Positions 27,149 to 35,756 of a stretch of DNA of 46,835 nt are shown piece by piece. Position 1 is the first letter of the stretch; every line of letters begins with the position of its first letter. Under the pieces are notes generated by a model, which was not told the DNA's origin, ran no database searches, and saw only the letters and a program-made list of their open reading frames with translations. The stretch comes from a virus. A program made the position numbers and the translations under genes. The stretch is taken from positions 1-46,835 of IMG/VR virus record IMGVR_UViG_3300037475_000076. The stretch is one strand, 5' to 3'.

Positions 27149-29589
27149 TGACCGACGAAGAACAATTAGCCGGAACAGATGAGCTTGGAGAAGGCTCTGA
27201 GCCTGAAACCGCTAGCGATGATCCGCTAGAAGGGCAGGAAGACCTCCAGAAAGCCCTGCTCACGCTTTATCAGAAGTGTTCTGCCGAAGACCGCTATCCA
27301 CGCCTTATTGAAGTCAAAGACGTGAAGCAGGCGGAAAACTATTGGGCTGGCAGGCAATACGATTGGTGGTCTAAATCGGAACAGACTTGGAAGCCGATCA
27401 CGACCGCAACGGGCGGAGTTGGACAGGGTATTGAAGCCGATGACATGCCACGGTTTCAGTTTGTAACCAACATCTATCAGGCCAGAGGCTTGATGATGAT
27501 TGGCGCGGTAGCGGGCGCACCGCCAAGATTGAGATTCTTCCCGAATGATGCGGATGACAGCAAAGACCTTGAAACCGCTGCTGGGCGAACGAAGCTAACA
27601 AAGCTGATTGAGCGCTGGAATCCTCCGCAGTTGATGCTTCAGGAAGAGACTTACCACGCATGGACAGGCGGATTTATAGCTTGGTGGACGCGCTATGTAA
27701 AGAATGGCGAAAAGTACGGCATTGATTCGGTTCACTTGCTCTCACAGGGAGCAGTAGATGCTGAGTCCTCGATAGTATGTCCGGAATGTGGATGGTCTGC
27801 TCCAGCCGACCAAGCTGTTCCGCCAGTTCCATGCCCTCAATGCGGACATCCGTTAACCGAAGAGAACGTGAGTGAGGAAGGCCCAATCCCTACGCCGGAA
27901 GAAGGCGGAACACAAGACGTTCCTAAGGGCCGTCAGATCATATCGGTTTATGGCGCATTGAATTGCAAGCGCCCACAACACACAAAATCGCAAAGCCAGT
28001 GGCATTACTTCTCTATCGAGGACGAAATCCACTACTCGACGTTGCGCGCTGCGTTTACGGAAAAAGCAGAACAGATCAAGCCGGGCATGGGTTTTGGTGC
28101 GGATGATGTTTTTGAGCGTAACGCACGTCTTTCGCTTTCCGAAAACGCAAAAGCTCCCACACAAACCTCTCAGGCGATGGCCAATTTAGTTACTACGGCC
28201 TTTGTGTGGTTCCGTCCTACAGCGTTTTGGATGATTGACGACAAAGATCAGAGAGAAAAATTGCTTGAGATTTTCCCGCGTGGTTGCCGGGTGGAATTTG
28301 CAGGGCTGGTTTATTGCACGTCTGAAGCCGAATCAATGGACGACGCGATTGTGAGCTGTCATGCCATGCCAGGAAGAGGCCAGCACAGGCCCGCCGTAGG
28401 GACTTCAACCATGTCGGTGCAGGACCGCGTTAACACCTTCACCAACATTGAAGCCGAGACTTACGAATACGGAATCCCAATCACTTATCGGGCAGCAGAC
28501 ACATTCTCATCTGAAGCCGATGACGACCAAACTGCGGCACCAGGATTAGAAATCGAAGTCGCACTAACACCGGGGAGTGACATACGCCAGAGGATCATGC
28601 AGGTAAGGGCTGATTCCGTCTCGCCGGACATGGCAAAACACACTCTGGATTTAATGGGGCCGGTAGCCGATCAGATGTCTGGAACTTATCCAGCATTGAG
28701 CGGCGCTGGCGGGGATCAGGGCGCACCCGACACACTAGGACAGCAGGCCATGCAGCGGGATCAGGCAATGGGCAGAATGGGAATCTTCTACGTTCCATTG
28801 AAGCAGGCTCATGCCGATGTGATGACGCTTTCCTGCCGTTCTTTAGAAGCGCATTCCGATGGCGAAGTAAAGATTCCGGTATTTGGTCAATCGGGTGATT
28901 TTGAGTCTGAATCGGTTGACGTAACTGCTCTTGAAGGCGAAGCAGAAGCCTATCCAGAAGGCGATGAGAATTTTCCGGAACTGTGGAACCAACAGCGGGC
29001 AACCATGATGCAGATTATGGACACGCCATACGGCCAAGCTCTAGCAAAAGAGCCGGGGAATGCTGAGTTGTTTGGCAAGATGACCGGAATACCAGAGTTG
29101 AAGATTCCCGGTCTCAATTCATGGCGCAAACAACTCAAGGAAATTTCAGAACTGACCAAAATCCCCGAAGGCGATGACCTGCTTGCTGGAATAGCGCCAT
29201 CGGTAGAAGTTGATTCTGACGATTTCCACGATATTGAATCGGCATGTTGCAAATGGTGGATGAACGCCGAACCGGGGCAGAAGATGAAGCGCGAAAACCC
29301 TATGGGATGGCTGGCCGTTAAGCAGCATAAAGCCCAACATGACGCGCAGATTCCTCCTCCGCAGCCCGCAGAGAAGCCAGCGACCGCCGGAGTGACGGCA
29401 GCATTGAAAGACATGCCACCTGAAGCACAGGCTCAGTGGCTCGAAAAAGAGTTAGGCATCAAGGTTGACGCAAATGCTTTCATTCAACAGATAGCGTTTG
29501 AAAAAGCCAAGAAGCCAGCACCGAAACCCATGCCCGGTTCGCCGCAACCGGACGGGAAGCAGTTACCTCCAGCGGCAGGAGTGCAGTAA
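27148..29589 (+). CDS. Portal protein (podovirus type) with a zinc-ribbon insertion
   Basis: 813 residues. Position after terminase and before scaffold and capsid, length, and the acidic N-terminus followed by YQARGLMMIGAVAGAPPRLRF-like core and a long helical C-terminal barrel mark it as the portal, the twelve-subunit ring through which DNA enters. At 211-232 there is a complete zinc ribbon (C211, C214, C229, C232: CPECGW, CPQCGH) in a loop region, which portal proteins of model phages lack. The C-terminus is Pro/Lys/Ala rich. I could not tell the exact family. Confidence 0.75.
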   Translation: MTDEEQLAGTDELGEGSEPETASDDPLEGQEDLQKALLTLYQKCSAEDRYPRLIEVKDVKQAENYWAGRQYDWWSKSEQTWKPITTATGGVGQGIEADDMPRFQFVTNIYQARGLMMIGAVAGAPPRLRFFPNDADDSKDLETAAGRTKLTKLIERWNPPQLMLQEETYHAWTGGFIAWWTRYVKNGEKYGIDSVHLLSQGAVDAESSIVCPECGWSAPADQAVPPVPCPQCGHPLTEENVSEEGPIPTPEEGGTQDVPKGRQIISVYGALNCKRPQHTKSQSQWHYFSIEDEIHYSTLRAAFTEKAEQIKPGMGFGADDVFERNARLSLSENAKAPTQTSQAMANLVTTAFVWFRPTAFWMIDDKDQREKLLEIFPRGCRVEFAGLVYCTSEAESMDDAIVSCHAMPGRGQHRPAVGTSTMSVQDRVNTFTNIEAETYEYGIPITYRAADTFSSEADDDQTAAPGLEIEVALTPGSDIRQRIMQVRADSVSPDMAKHTLDLMGPVADQMSGTYPALSGAGGDQGAPDTLGQQAMQRDQAMGRMGIFYVPLKQAHADVMTLSCRSLEAHSDGEVKIPVFGQSGDFESESVDVTALEGEAEAYPEGDENFPELWNQQRATMMQIMDTPYGQALAKEPGNAELFGKMTGIPELKIPGLNSWRKQLKEISELTKIPEGDDLLAGIAPSVEVDSDDFHDIESACCKWWMNAEPGQKMKRENPMGWLAVKQHKAQHDAQIPPPQPAEKPATAGVTAALKDMPPEAQAQWLEKELGIKVDANAFIQQIAFEKAKKPAPKPMPGSPQPDGKQLPPAAGVQ

Positions 29590-30963
29590 ATGTTTAAACA
29601 TCTCATTCTTCCTTGGCTACTTCCGATCTTTGGCATGTTCTTTTCTGCTGGGGCTGATGCCCTTGGAGCAGGCGGCGGCGAACCTGGCGCGGTAATTGAA
29701 TCCGGAGCAGAGGGCGATCTTGGCTATGGTTCCGATGTTGAAGACACCGGAGCCGAAGAACACGCCGATCTTGAGACAAAAGTTGAAGATAAGCCAGTTG
29801 CCGACAAAGAAGAGCCTGAAGCCTCAGAGTTTCGCGTTCCCGTTGGCCGCCGGATGGTGGGCTTGGTCAACAAATACCCCAAGCTGAAAGAAGCCTTTGC
29901 CACTCATCCGGAACTGCAAAAAGAGCTTGAACCTGTCTTTCGCCGGGAAGCTGCTTTCCGTGAAGTCTTTCCCACGGTTGCGGAAGCAAGACAGTTACGT
30001 GATGCTCTGCCGAACGGTTTGCAGGACCTTCAGCAGCTTCAATCTGACCTCAAAGAGACGGAGCAGCTCGATTCCGATTTCTACACCAAAGACCGCGAAG
30101 GAAATTATCCAGGCCATGCCAGGATCGCTGAAAACATGTTCCGCGATGACAAGGAAGCCGCTGTTTCGTTCTTCCGTGGCCTCCCGAAGCAATGGGCGCA
30201 ACTTGACCGCTCAAGCTACAACGAAGTCATGGGTAACATCGTTGGCGCGACAATCGCCAATTCGCGTGAATTTGAAATTCTTGACGAGGCCATTCAATCC
30301 GGCGATGCCAAAGCCATCGCTGCTGCGGCACACAAGATTCTGGGCTGGGCAGGCGGATATTTAAAAGGCAAACCGCAGCCGTCAGAACAAGAACAGCAGC
30401 TTCAACGTGAGCGCCAGAACTTCACCAAGGAGCAGCAAGACCGCGATAAACAGGACGGCCAGAAGTTCCATTCCAGTTTTGTTGCGGAGTCCAAAAAACT
30501 TCAGTCCAACATCATCAAAGGCCATCCGGCGGTTAAGAAACTTCTGGAAAACAAAGTAATTCCGGATGCCAAAAAAGCAGACATCATTGAGCAGGTACGC
30601 AAGAACGTAGAAAGCCTCTTGGGTAAGAGTCCGTCATTCATGAGGAAATTGCAGCCTGCTTATCAATCAAGAAATCTGGATGAAGTAGTCAACCTGCAAA
30701 AAGCGGCATGGTCGCAGCAGTGGTTATTGAATCGGATGGTGAGGACAGTTTTCAGCAAGGAAATACCGCAGTTGGTACAAAACAACCGGGAAACAGTGAA
30801 GCGCCGCGCTGGTGCGCCTCCTGTAAGCAGGCCCGGAAATACTGGCGACAAGAAAGACGCTCCCCAAGGCCCCAAGCAGATTGGTGGACGTTGGTACAGA
30901 GATGGCGGCAAGGGAGCGCCATTTTCAACCGCTGAAGTGTTGGCGGGAAAGCATTTGCTTTAA
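29590..30963 (+). CDS. Scaffolding protein (putative), unusual hydrophobic start
   Basis: 457 residues, begins next to the portal stop. After residue 26 it is strongly acidic (Glu/Asp/Ala/Gly) and then helical with coiled-coil-like Gln/Lys-rich parts (QRERQNFTKEQQDRDKQDGQ at 273-292), and ends in a basic segment, the standard composition of scaffold proteins. Residues 1-26 (MFKHLILPWLLPIFGMFFSA ...) look like a signal peptide or membrane anchor, which is odd for an internal head protein. Alternative: a secreted protein, but position between portal and capsid argues for scaffold. Confidence 0.65.
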   Translation: MFKHLILPWLLPIFGMFFSAGADALGAGGGEPGAVIESGAEGDLGYGSDVEDTGAEEHADLETKVEDKPVADKEEPEASEFRVPVGRRMVGLVNKYPKLKEAFATHPELQKELEPVFRREAAFREVFPTVAEARQLRDALPNGLQDLQQLQSDLKETEQLDSDFYTKDREGNYPGHARIAENMFRDDKEAAVSFFRGLPKQWAQLDRSSYNEVMGNIVGATIANSREFEILDEAIQSGDAKAIAAAAHKILGWAGGYLKGKPQPSEQEQQLQRERQNFTKEQQDRDKQDGQKFHSSFVAESKKLQSNIIKGHPAVKKLLENKVIPDAKKADIIEQVRKNVESLLGKSPSFMRKLQPAYQSRNLDEVVNLQKAAWSQQWLLNRMVRTVFSKEIPQLVQNNRETVKRRAGAPPVSRPGNTGDKKDAPQGPKQIGGRWYRDGGKGAPFSTAEVLAGKHLL

Positions 30964-31085
30964 AGCAGTTCCGGCATAAGCGATTTACGAGCAAAGTGAA
31001 CGCCTTTCTAACCGGGCCACGTTCCCCCGGCTCCTCGTGTGGCGATTGCCAATCCCAAAAATTTTGACATCACGAGGATAAATCT
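30956..31085 (+). promoter_or_regulatory. Leader of the capsid gene with a possible ribosome-site hairpin
   Basis: A perfect palindrome TGCTTTAAAGCA (30956-30967) spans the scaffold stop. Further on TCCTCGTG (31032-31039) can pair with CACGAGGA (31071-31078), which contains the Shine-Dalgarno sequence of the capsid gene (GAGGA, 8 bases before ATG 31086). The 8-bp stem would hide the ribosome site. No other gene is seen in 30964-31085. Confidence 0.45.
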
Positions 31086-32342
31086 ATGGCACCTCCAGCA
31101 AATATTCAGAGCGTAGCCCTGCAACTGGAAAAGGTACGCAAAAACGTACCGACAGCCTATGAGCAGGAGCACGTTCTACTCGACATGATCGACAAGCGAG
31201 GCGATGTAATTGACGCCTCAACCCGAAACATCCGTTTGCCTCAGCTCATTCGTCCAGGCGGGAAATTCTCTCAGGGAACCGCTGACTTTGACGATATGGG
31301 ACGTGGCTCCGGTTCAACCTGGGACGTAGGGACACTTTCAACCCTTCAGTTCCGCTTCGCCTTTGAAGTATCAAAGCTCGCTGAGTATGCGACCAAGGGC
31401 AATGACAAGGCAGTGGAAGATGTAGCTGTCCGCGAAGTTGCTGAAGCAATGAAGATGTTCAAGCGGGCCTTGGATTGCGTTTACAACACAAACGGCACCG
31501 GCCAGCTTGATAGCATTGCGGCAATCAGTGGAACCACGCTCACAGTTGCCAATCCTAACATTTTCTTCTTCAACCAGGACATTCAGGTTTACCCCACTGG
31601 CCTTGCTTCAGCCGCGCGCGGTCTTTGCACCGTAACCGCTGTTGATCCGCTGTTGAAAACCATCACCGTGAACGCTTTGCCCGCTGGCACAATCGTTGGC
31701 GATGCTCTGGTAATCAACATTTCACAGGGAGCAGGCGGAGCCAACCCGGTATCGCTCGAAGGTCTGCTGTACAACCACGTTGATTCGGCCTCGGGATCTT
31801 GGAACAACCTTGCCCGGTCAACTTATCCTGAAGCCCTGAAAACCCCGCACGTTGCCGCTGGCGGAGCGACCATCACTCCTGCCCTGAGACGCTTGGGAGA
31901 AAACAAACTCCGGCGCGTTCTGGGTGTGGATTTTGATGAGCCTCTGGTTACGTTCATGAACGTAGACCAGGAAGCCGCATGGGAGAACGTAGGCATAACC
32001 GTGACTACGAACATCCAAGCGCAGATTTCCGGCGAAAACTCACAGGACATGTTGAAGCGCCGTCCGCCGAAGACCTTTGGCGGCATTCCTATCAAGACTT
32101 CGATTCATGCCACGATCCAGCGCATTGACGTAATCGCGTTGAAGCATTGGGGGCGCGGCGTGACGAAGGAAGTTGACCTGTTTGAAGAAGGCGGGCAGAC
32201 CGTGTTTCAGCTCTATGGGCAGTCAGGCGGCTTGCTGGCTGGCTATATCAGCTACTTTGACACGGTTTTCAACGTGTTCATGGATCAGCCGCGCTTCGGT
32301 ATCTTCTGGGACGGCCTGGCTCTCCCGGTTGGCGGGTACTAA
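31086..32342 (+). CDS. Major capsid protein (putative)
   Basis: 418 residues. Position after scaffold, size, neutral composition with many Gly/Thr/Val residues, and a following terminator indicate the major capsid subunit; the helix-and-strand order (long N-terminal arm, TRNIRLPQLIRPGGKF, then a P-domain-like section, GEFQ/GGIPIKTSIH near 330) fits an HK97-fold coat. No cleavage site or delta domain is obvious. One long dedicated leader with a possible RNA hairpin suggests high, controlled expression. Confidence 0.75.
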   Translation: MAPPANIQSVALQLEKVRKNVPTAYEQEHVLLDMIDKRGDVIDASTRNIRLPQLIRPGGKFSQGTADFDDMGRGSGSTWDVGTLSTLQFRFAFEVSKLAEYATKGNDKAVEDVAVREVAEAMKMFKRALDCVYNTNGTGQLDSIAAISGTTLTVANPNIFFFNQDIQVYPTGLASAARGLCTVTAVDPLLKTITVNALPAGTIVGDALVINISQGAGGANPVSLEGLLYNHVDSASGSWNNLARSTYPEALKTPHVAAGGATITPALRRLGENKLRRVLGVDFDEPLVTFMNVDQEAAWENVGITVTTNIQAQISGENSQDMLKRRPPKTFGGIPIKTSIHATIQRIDVIALKHWGRGVTKEVDLFEEGGQTVFQLYGQSGGLLAGYISYFDTVFNVFMDQPRFGIFWDGLALPVGGY

Positions 32343-32353
32343 CTATTAACCCT

Positions 32354-32380
32354 GTGGTGGGTTTAGGCCCACCACGTTTT
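32354..32380 (+). terminator. Rho-independent terminator after the capsid gene
   Basis: GTGGTGGG (32354-32361) and CCCACCAC (32368-32375) form a perfect 8-bp stem with a TTTAGG loop, followed by GTTTT. Probably a partial terminator that lowers expression of downstream genes relative to the capsid gene. Confidence 0.7.
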
Positions 32381-32403
32381 CAACTTTATTCAGGAGAAAT
32401 TCG

Positions 32404-32823
32404 ATGCACGTAACTACCAAAGATGTTGATGAGAAAGGCACACACATCCTCACGTCAGTGCTTGAGGGTGATGGCCCGATTGCTCTGGCATCGGAGAAAG
32501 CCAAATTGTCTGCCACGGTCATTTCTGTACAGCGCACCGATTCCGGCGGCGTGAAAGTGCAGACTGCCTTAACCATTTCCGAACCCGCGCCGGAAGTCGC
32601 ACCGGAGCCTCTGAAGCCGGAGGATGAAGCAGTTGCCTATCTCGTAAGCAAGGGCTTTGCTGCGGATGCTGCTGTTGTCCACGTTGGCAAATTCGGGGCA
32701 ACCCGCGTTTTGGCCCAGCGTGACGCGGAGAAGGTTGCCGCAGACAAGCAGTTGGACGATGAACTGTCTGCCCTGCTTGCGCCAAAGAAAGAAGATGAAA
32801 AACCAACCGGGACAATCAACTAA
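32404..32823 (+). CDS. Small virion-region protein
   Basis: 139 residues; a beta-rich N-terminal half (HILTSVLEGDGPIALASEKA) and an acidic, Ala/Lys/Pro-rich C-terminus. AGGAG before ATG. Follows the capsid gene, as head decoration or completion proteins do. Function not established. Confidence 0.55.
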   Translation: MHVTTKDVDEKGTHILTSVLEGDGPIALASEKAKLSATVISVQRTDSGGVKVQTALTISEPAPEVAPEPLKPEDEAVAYLVSKGFAADAAVVHVGKFGATRVLAQRDAEKVAADKQLDDELSALLAPKKEDEKPTGTIN

Positions 32824-33492
32824 ATGCGGTCGTCAAAAGAAACACCGGAGCACCGCGAATGTCCGGAGCACGTTACCGAAGCTCTTCGCTTAGCGGGCGG
32901 AACAAACCGCTTTGGTGAGCCAATGTTCCGTGTTGTCTGGGGATTCAACCGCATTGTCCCCATGACAGGCCAGTGGGAAGAGTGGGGCCGATATGGGGCG
33001 ACACTGCGCGACAAGCTGACCAGTTACACGGAAACGCGGGAATTTATCAAGCTCGACAAGAGCGTGATAGAAACCCGCATGGTTCCCAAATACCTTCCCG
33101 GTAACTGCTGGCATTTGGAAATGTGGCGACCGCCAGAAGAGTACGGTTCTCCGGAAAATTGGCGCAAGGCTGGAGAAGAAGTCCTTCAGGGTATGACGGT
33201 TGACACTGCGGGGCCGTTTCCAGCAAGGGGAGAATACGAATTGTGTTATCCGCTCACCGATGACGCGAGTTCGCATGGAAAGCCCTTGCCACTTGTGGCT
33301 GATGTGGTTGCGGAAATTGTTGCCCAGATTCGTTGCGGAGCGGAGCGGTTCAACTTTCAGCAACGGAGAGCCGCGATTGAGCAACGGGAGATCAGGAAAG
33401 AAGAAGGTTTTGTTAAACGCACATGCGACATCCTGAAAGACGGTATGCCTGCATTTGCGGGAAATGAATTTGTTACCAAAACTGTGCAATAA
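32824..33492 (+). CDS. Hypothetical protein, late region
   Basis: 222 residues, basic and aromatic-rich (FRVVWGFNRIVPMTGQWEEW, GNCWHLEMWRPPEEYGSPEN). Such proteins lie between capsid and tail adaptor genes in several podophages but their role is not known to me. ATG directly follows the upstream stop. Confidence 0.6.
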   Translation: MRSSKETPEHRECPEHVTEALRLAGGTNRFGEPMFRVVWGFNRIVPMTGQWEEWGRYGATLRDKLTSYTETREFIKLDKSVIETRMVPKYLPGNCWHLEMWRPPEEYGSPENWRKAGEEVLQGMTVDTAGPFPARGEYELCYPLTDDASSHGKPLPLVADVVAEIVAQIRCGAERFNFQQRRAAIEQREIRKEEGFVKRTCDILKDGMPAFAGNEFVTKTVQ

Positions 33493-33522
33493 GCACTGAA
33501 AACGAGCCTAGGAGGGCTGCGA

Positions 33523-34407
33523 ATGTCTCAAGCAAAAATCATTATTAATGTGAGCGCGGAAGAACACTCCCACTCCAACGGACTATCGGGAACCTTGGTT
33601 GTTCCTGCCAAGACAGCGAATGAGGAGTTCGCCATGCTGGTTGTCTATCCTACCCCTGAGATTCAGGATATTGGCGACCAGAGAAAAACCGTTCATTGGC
33701 TGAAGGCAGGGCCGCTGGCAATGGATGTTGTAGGACTTCGTTCCGATGCGGCCGCTCACACAATGGGATCGACTGGCACAAAGGAAAAATGGGGGCTTCT
33801 GTTGTGCGAAGCGGAACCGGACGTTCCCAAAGAGCTTCTGTCCGCACAGGAATTGGAAATCGAGTTCCTTGACGATAACGCTCCTGATTACAAGATGCGG
33901 AAAGACAAGAAGTCTGGAGCTATCGTGCAGGTGGACGTGTCGCCTGTGGAAATCCAGGAGAGGAAATCTGAGCTATCGGCGGCGGTTGAAACGCTGCGGA
34001 AGAAGTTTGAACGCCATTGCAGAACGCTGGTCCAGGCAAAAGAAGTCGCACTGGCCAAAAAGAACCTTCTGAAGGAAGATGCGCGCCTTGTGGCGGAAGG
34101 TGATGCTTATTGGGCAGGAAACGAGCAGGACAAAAAGAACATCAACGCCATTCATCGGCGGGCCTGTATTCGTATGGGCCAAGAACGACCGTGGTGTTAC
34201 GTTCCGCAGAATTTGATTGATTGCCCTGGATGCGGAGCGAAGATCAAAGAGAACATTCTTTCCTGTCCGCATTGCGCCGGATTCCTTGATGAAGGTATTG
34301 AGGAACTGAGGGCAATGAAGCCCAGAGACAGGGCTATGAAGATGTACCCGGAACGCTACGCTGATCCGGTGCAAGCTTCAGGAGTTCCGAAGCAGCCCAG
34401 AGCGTGA
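33523..34407 (+). CDS. Hypothetical late protein with C-terminal zinc ribbon
   Basis: 294 residues. Beta-rich N-terminal domain, a helical middle (ERKSELSAAVETLRKKFERH, coiled-coil-like), and a zinc ribbon CPGCGAKI and CPHCAGF at about 237-256 near the C-terminus. GGAGGG ribosome site. Virion-associated or assembly protein; family unknown. A minus-strand gene overlaps its last 30 bases. Confidence 0.6.
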   Translation: MSQAKIIINVSAEEHSHSNGLSGTLVVPAKTANEEFAMLVVYPTPEIQDIGDQRKTVHWLKAGPLAMDVVGLRSDAAAHTMGSTGTKEKWGLLLCEAEPDVPKELLSAQELEIEFLDDNAPDYKMRKDKKSGAIVQVDVSPVEIQERKSELSAAVETLRKKFERHCRTLVQAKEVALAKKNLLKEDARLVAEGDAYWAGNEQDKKNINAIHRRACIRMGQERPWCYVPQNLIDCPGCGAKIKENILSCPHCAGFLDEGIEELRAMKPRDRAMKMYPERYADPVQASGVPKQPRA

Positions 34408-34542
34408 TATGCCCCAATACTCTCCTGGTTCTTGCCAATGAAGATCACGGCAATCTTTGAGAATAAAACCACAGGAAATGCAGCGGCGGTCGTTACTGTA
34501 ATCACCGGGAATTCTTTCTACGACTTCATGTTTGCATTCCAT
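34378..34542 (-). CDS. Lone minus-strand zinc-ribbon gene inside the late operon
   Basis: 54 residues from ATG 34542: starts MECKHEVVERIPGDYSNDRR, then CISCGFILKDC, and ends in GLLRNS. The C-x-H, CxxC and DLHWQEPGEYWG pattern is much more protein-like than the opposite-strand 43-residue frame (34438-34569). It occupies the only sizeable gap of this operon on the opposite strand, which is the position of a 'moron', a gene added to the phage with its own expression. No clear promoter or ribosome site seen. Confidence 0.6.
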   Translation of the reverse strand: MECKHEVVERIPGDYSNDRRCISCGFILKDCRDLHWQEPGEYWGISRSGLLRNS

Positions 34543-34556
34543 AGCCTGATTTTACC

Positions 34557-35333
34557 ATGCCAGTCTTAGCCTCATCCGCTTACAACACCTGTGAAGACGT
34601 TCTGACGCGAATCAGGACGATCTTGAACGATTCAGAAGTCGTGGGCGGCGACATCATCACAGATTCCGCGCCATTTACTTTTGACTTGCTTAACGCTGGA
34701 TTTGAAAGAGTCCAGCTTGAGCTTGCCAAGTATGGCGTGGAAGTCTCAACCACAGACGTTTGGATGATTGGCCTTCCGACTGTGCCAACGGTTGACCCGG
34801 AGGCGCGGATGATTATTGATGATTCAGGCTGCAACATAATTTACCCGAATGGTGTAGGGAACACGTTGGCTAGTACACCACGGCTTCCCGATGACCTGAT
34901 ATTGCCGCTTCGTATTTGGGAAAGACAGAACGGAACAACGAACGCTCTTGGGCTACCCATGAATCAACCGAATGGCGGGCTTACGTCGTGCTCTCAGGGA
35001 ACCTACCTTAACGAATGGGAGTGGAAGAACGACGGCATCCGATTTCGTGGAGCAACTCAGTCTCAAGACATAAAGGTTTTGTATGAAAAACACCTTCAGA
35101 AGTTAGTTGCCCCTACTGATCCTGTTCCGATTCGCGGCGTAGTGAACGCAGCAGCTTATTTTTCATCGAAGATTTTTGCCGACAGCCGGGGAGCCGCGAT
35201 TGCTCCAGAAGCGAAGGCTTCGGCAATGGAAGAAATTTTCCTTTTGCAGCAGATTTCAGTCCGTAGAAGGCAGAGAAAACAGGTTCGCAGAGGTCCATAT
35301 TCAGGCCGCGGCGGAAGACAAAGATTTCTATAA
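34557..35333 (+). CDS. Tail adaptor / head-tail connector protein (T7 gp11-like position)
   Basis: 258 residues. Begins with a helical domain (ASSAYNTCEDVLTRIRTILN) as in tail adaptors that dock under the portal, then beta-rich sequence with GLPMNQPNGG and a basic Arg-rich tail (RRRQRKQVRRG). Gene order capsid, adaptor, small protein, large tail protein is that of short-tailed phages. Function inferred from order and features. Confidence 0.65.
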   Translation: MPVLASSAYNTCEDVLTRIRTILNDSEVVGGDIITDSAPFTFDLLNAGFERVQLELAKYGVEVSTTDVWMIGLPTVPTVDPEARMIIDDSGCNIIYPNGVGNTLASTPRLPDDLILPLRIWERQNGTTNALGLPMNQPNGGLTSCSQGTYLNEWEWKNDGIRFRGATQSQDIKVLYEKHLQKLVAPTDPVPIRGVVNAAAYFSSKIFADSRGAAIAPEAKASAMEEIFLLQQISVRRRQRKQVRRGPYSGRGGRQRFL

Positions 35334-35342
35334 GGAGAAATT

Positions 35343-35753
35343 ATGGCAGCTCAGGTACAAATCACCAACGTGGATGCCAGCACTCAAAGCATCTACGTCA
35401 CATTCAATGTCGTTTTGTCTGGCAGTTATCCTACCGGCGGAGACCTGCTAAACTTTGCGACCGCTACCGCTGATCCTCAGTTTGTTGGATTGCTGGCAGC
35501 GGTTGAAAGCTCAAGCCTGATAAATATTGATGTATGGAGCATGGGCGGCGGAACTATCGGAGCGTCCAACCTGGTTAGCTATGATCCGGTTGTTACCAAA
35601 AGCGGCACGCCAGCAACGATCAACCCAGCATCGGGCATTAAGTTGAAAGTTTCCGCCCTGAGTGCCACTACAGAACATGCAGCGGGCGCTTACGAGTCTC
35701 AATATACCGGCGACATCATCACCGGCATGGCAGTATTTACCAAACTCATCTAA
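35343..35753 (+). CDS. Small beta-rich virion protein
   Basis: 136 residues; AQVQITNVDASTQSIYVTFN followed by Gly/Ser/Thr-rich strands. No signal peptide. AAGGAG 6 bases before ATG. It resembles minor tail or head decoration proteins; precise role unknown. Confidence 0.6.
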   Translation: MAAQVQITNVDASTQSIYVTFNVVLSGSYPTGGDLLNFATATADPQFVGLLAAVESSSLINIDVWSMGGGTIGASNLVSYDPVVTKSGTPATINPASGIKLKVSALSATTEHAAGAYESQYTGDIITGMAVFTKLI

Positions 35754-35756
35754 TCC

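Noticed and set aside
34438-34569. Plus-strand 43-residue frame in the gap before the tail adaptor gene
   Set aside because: The opposite strand carries a more convincing Cys-containing protein.
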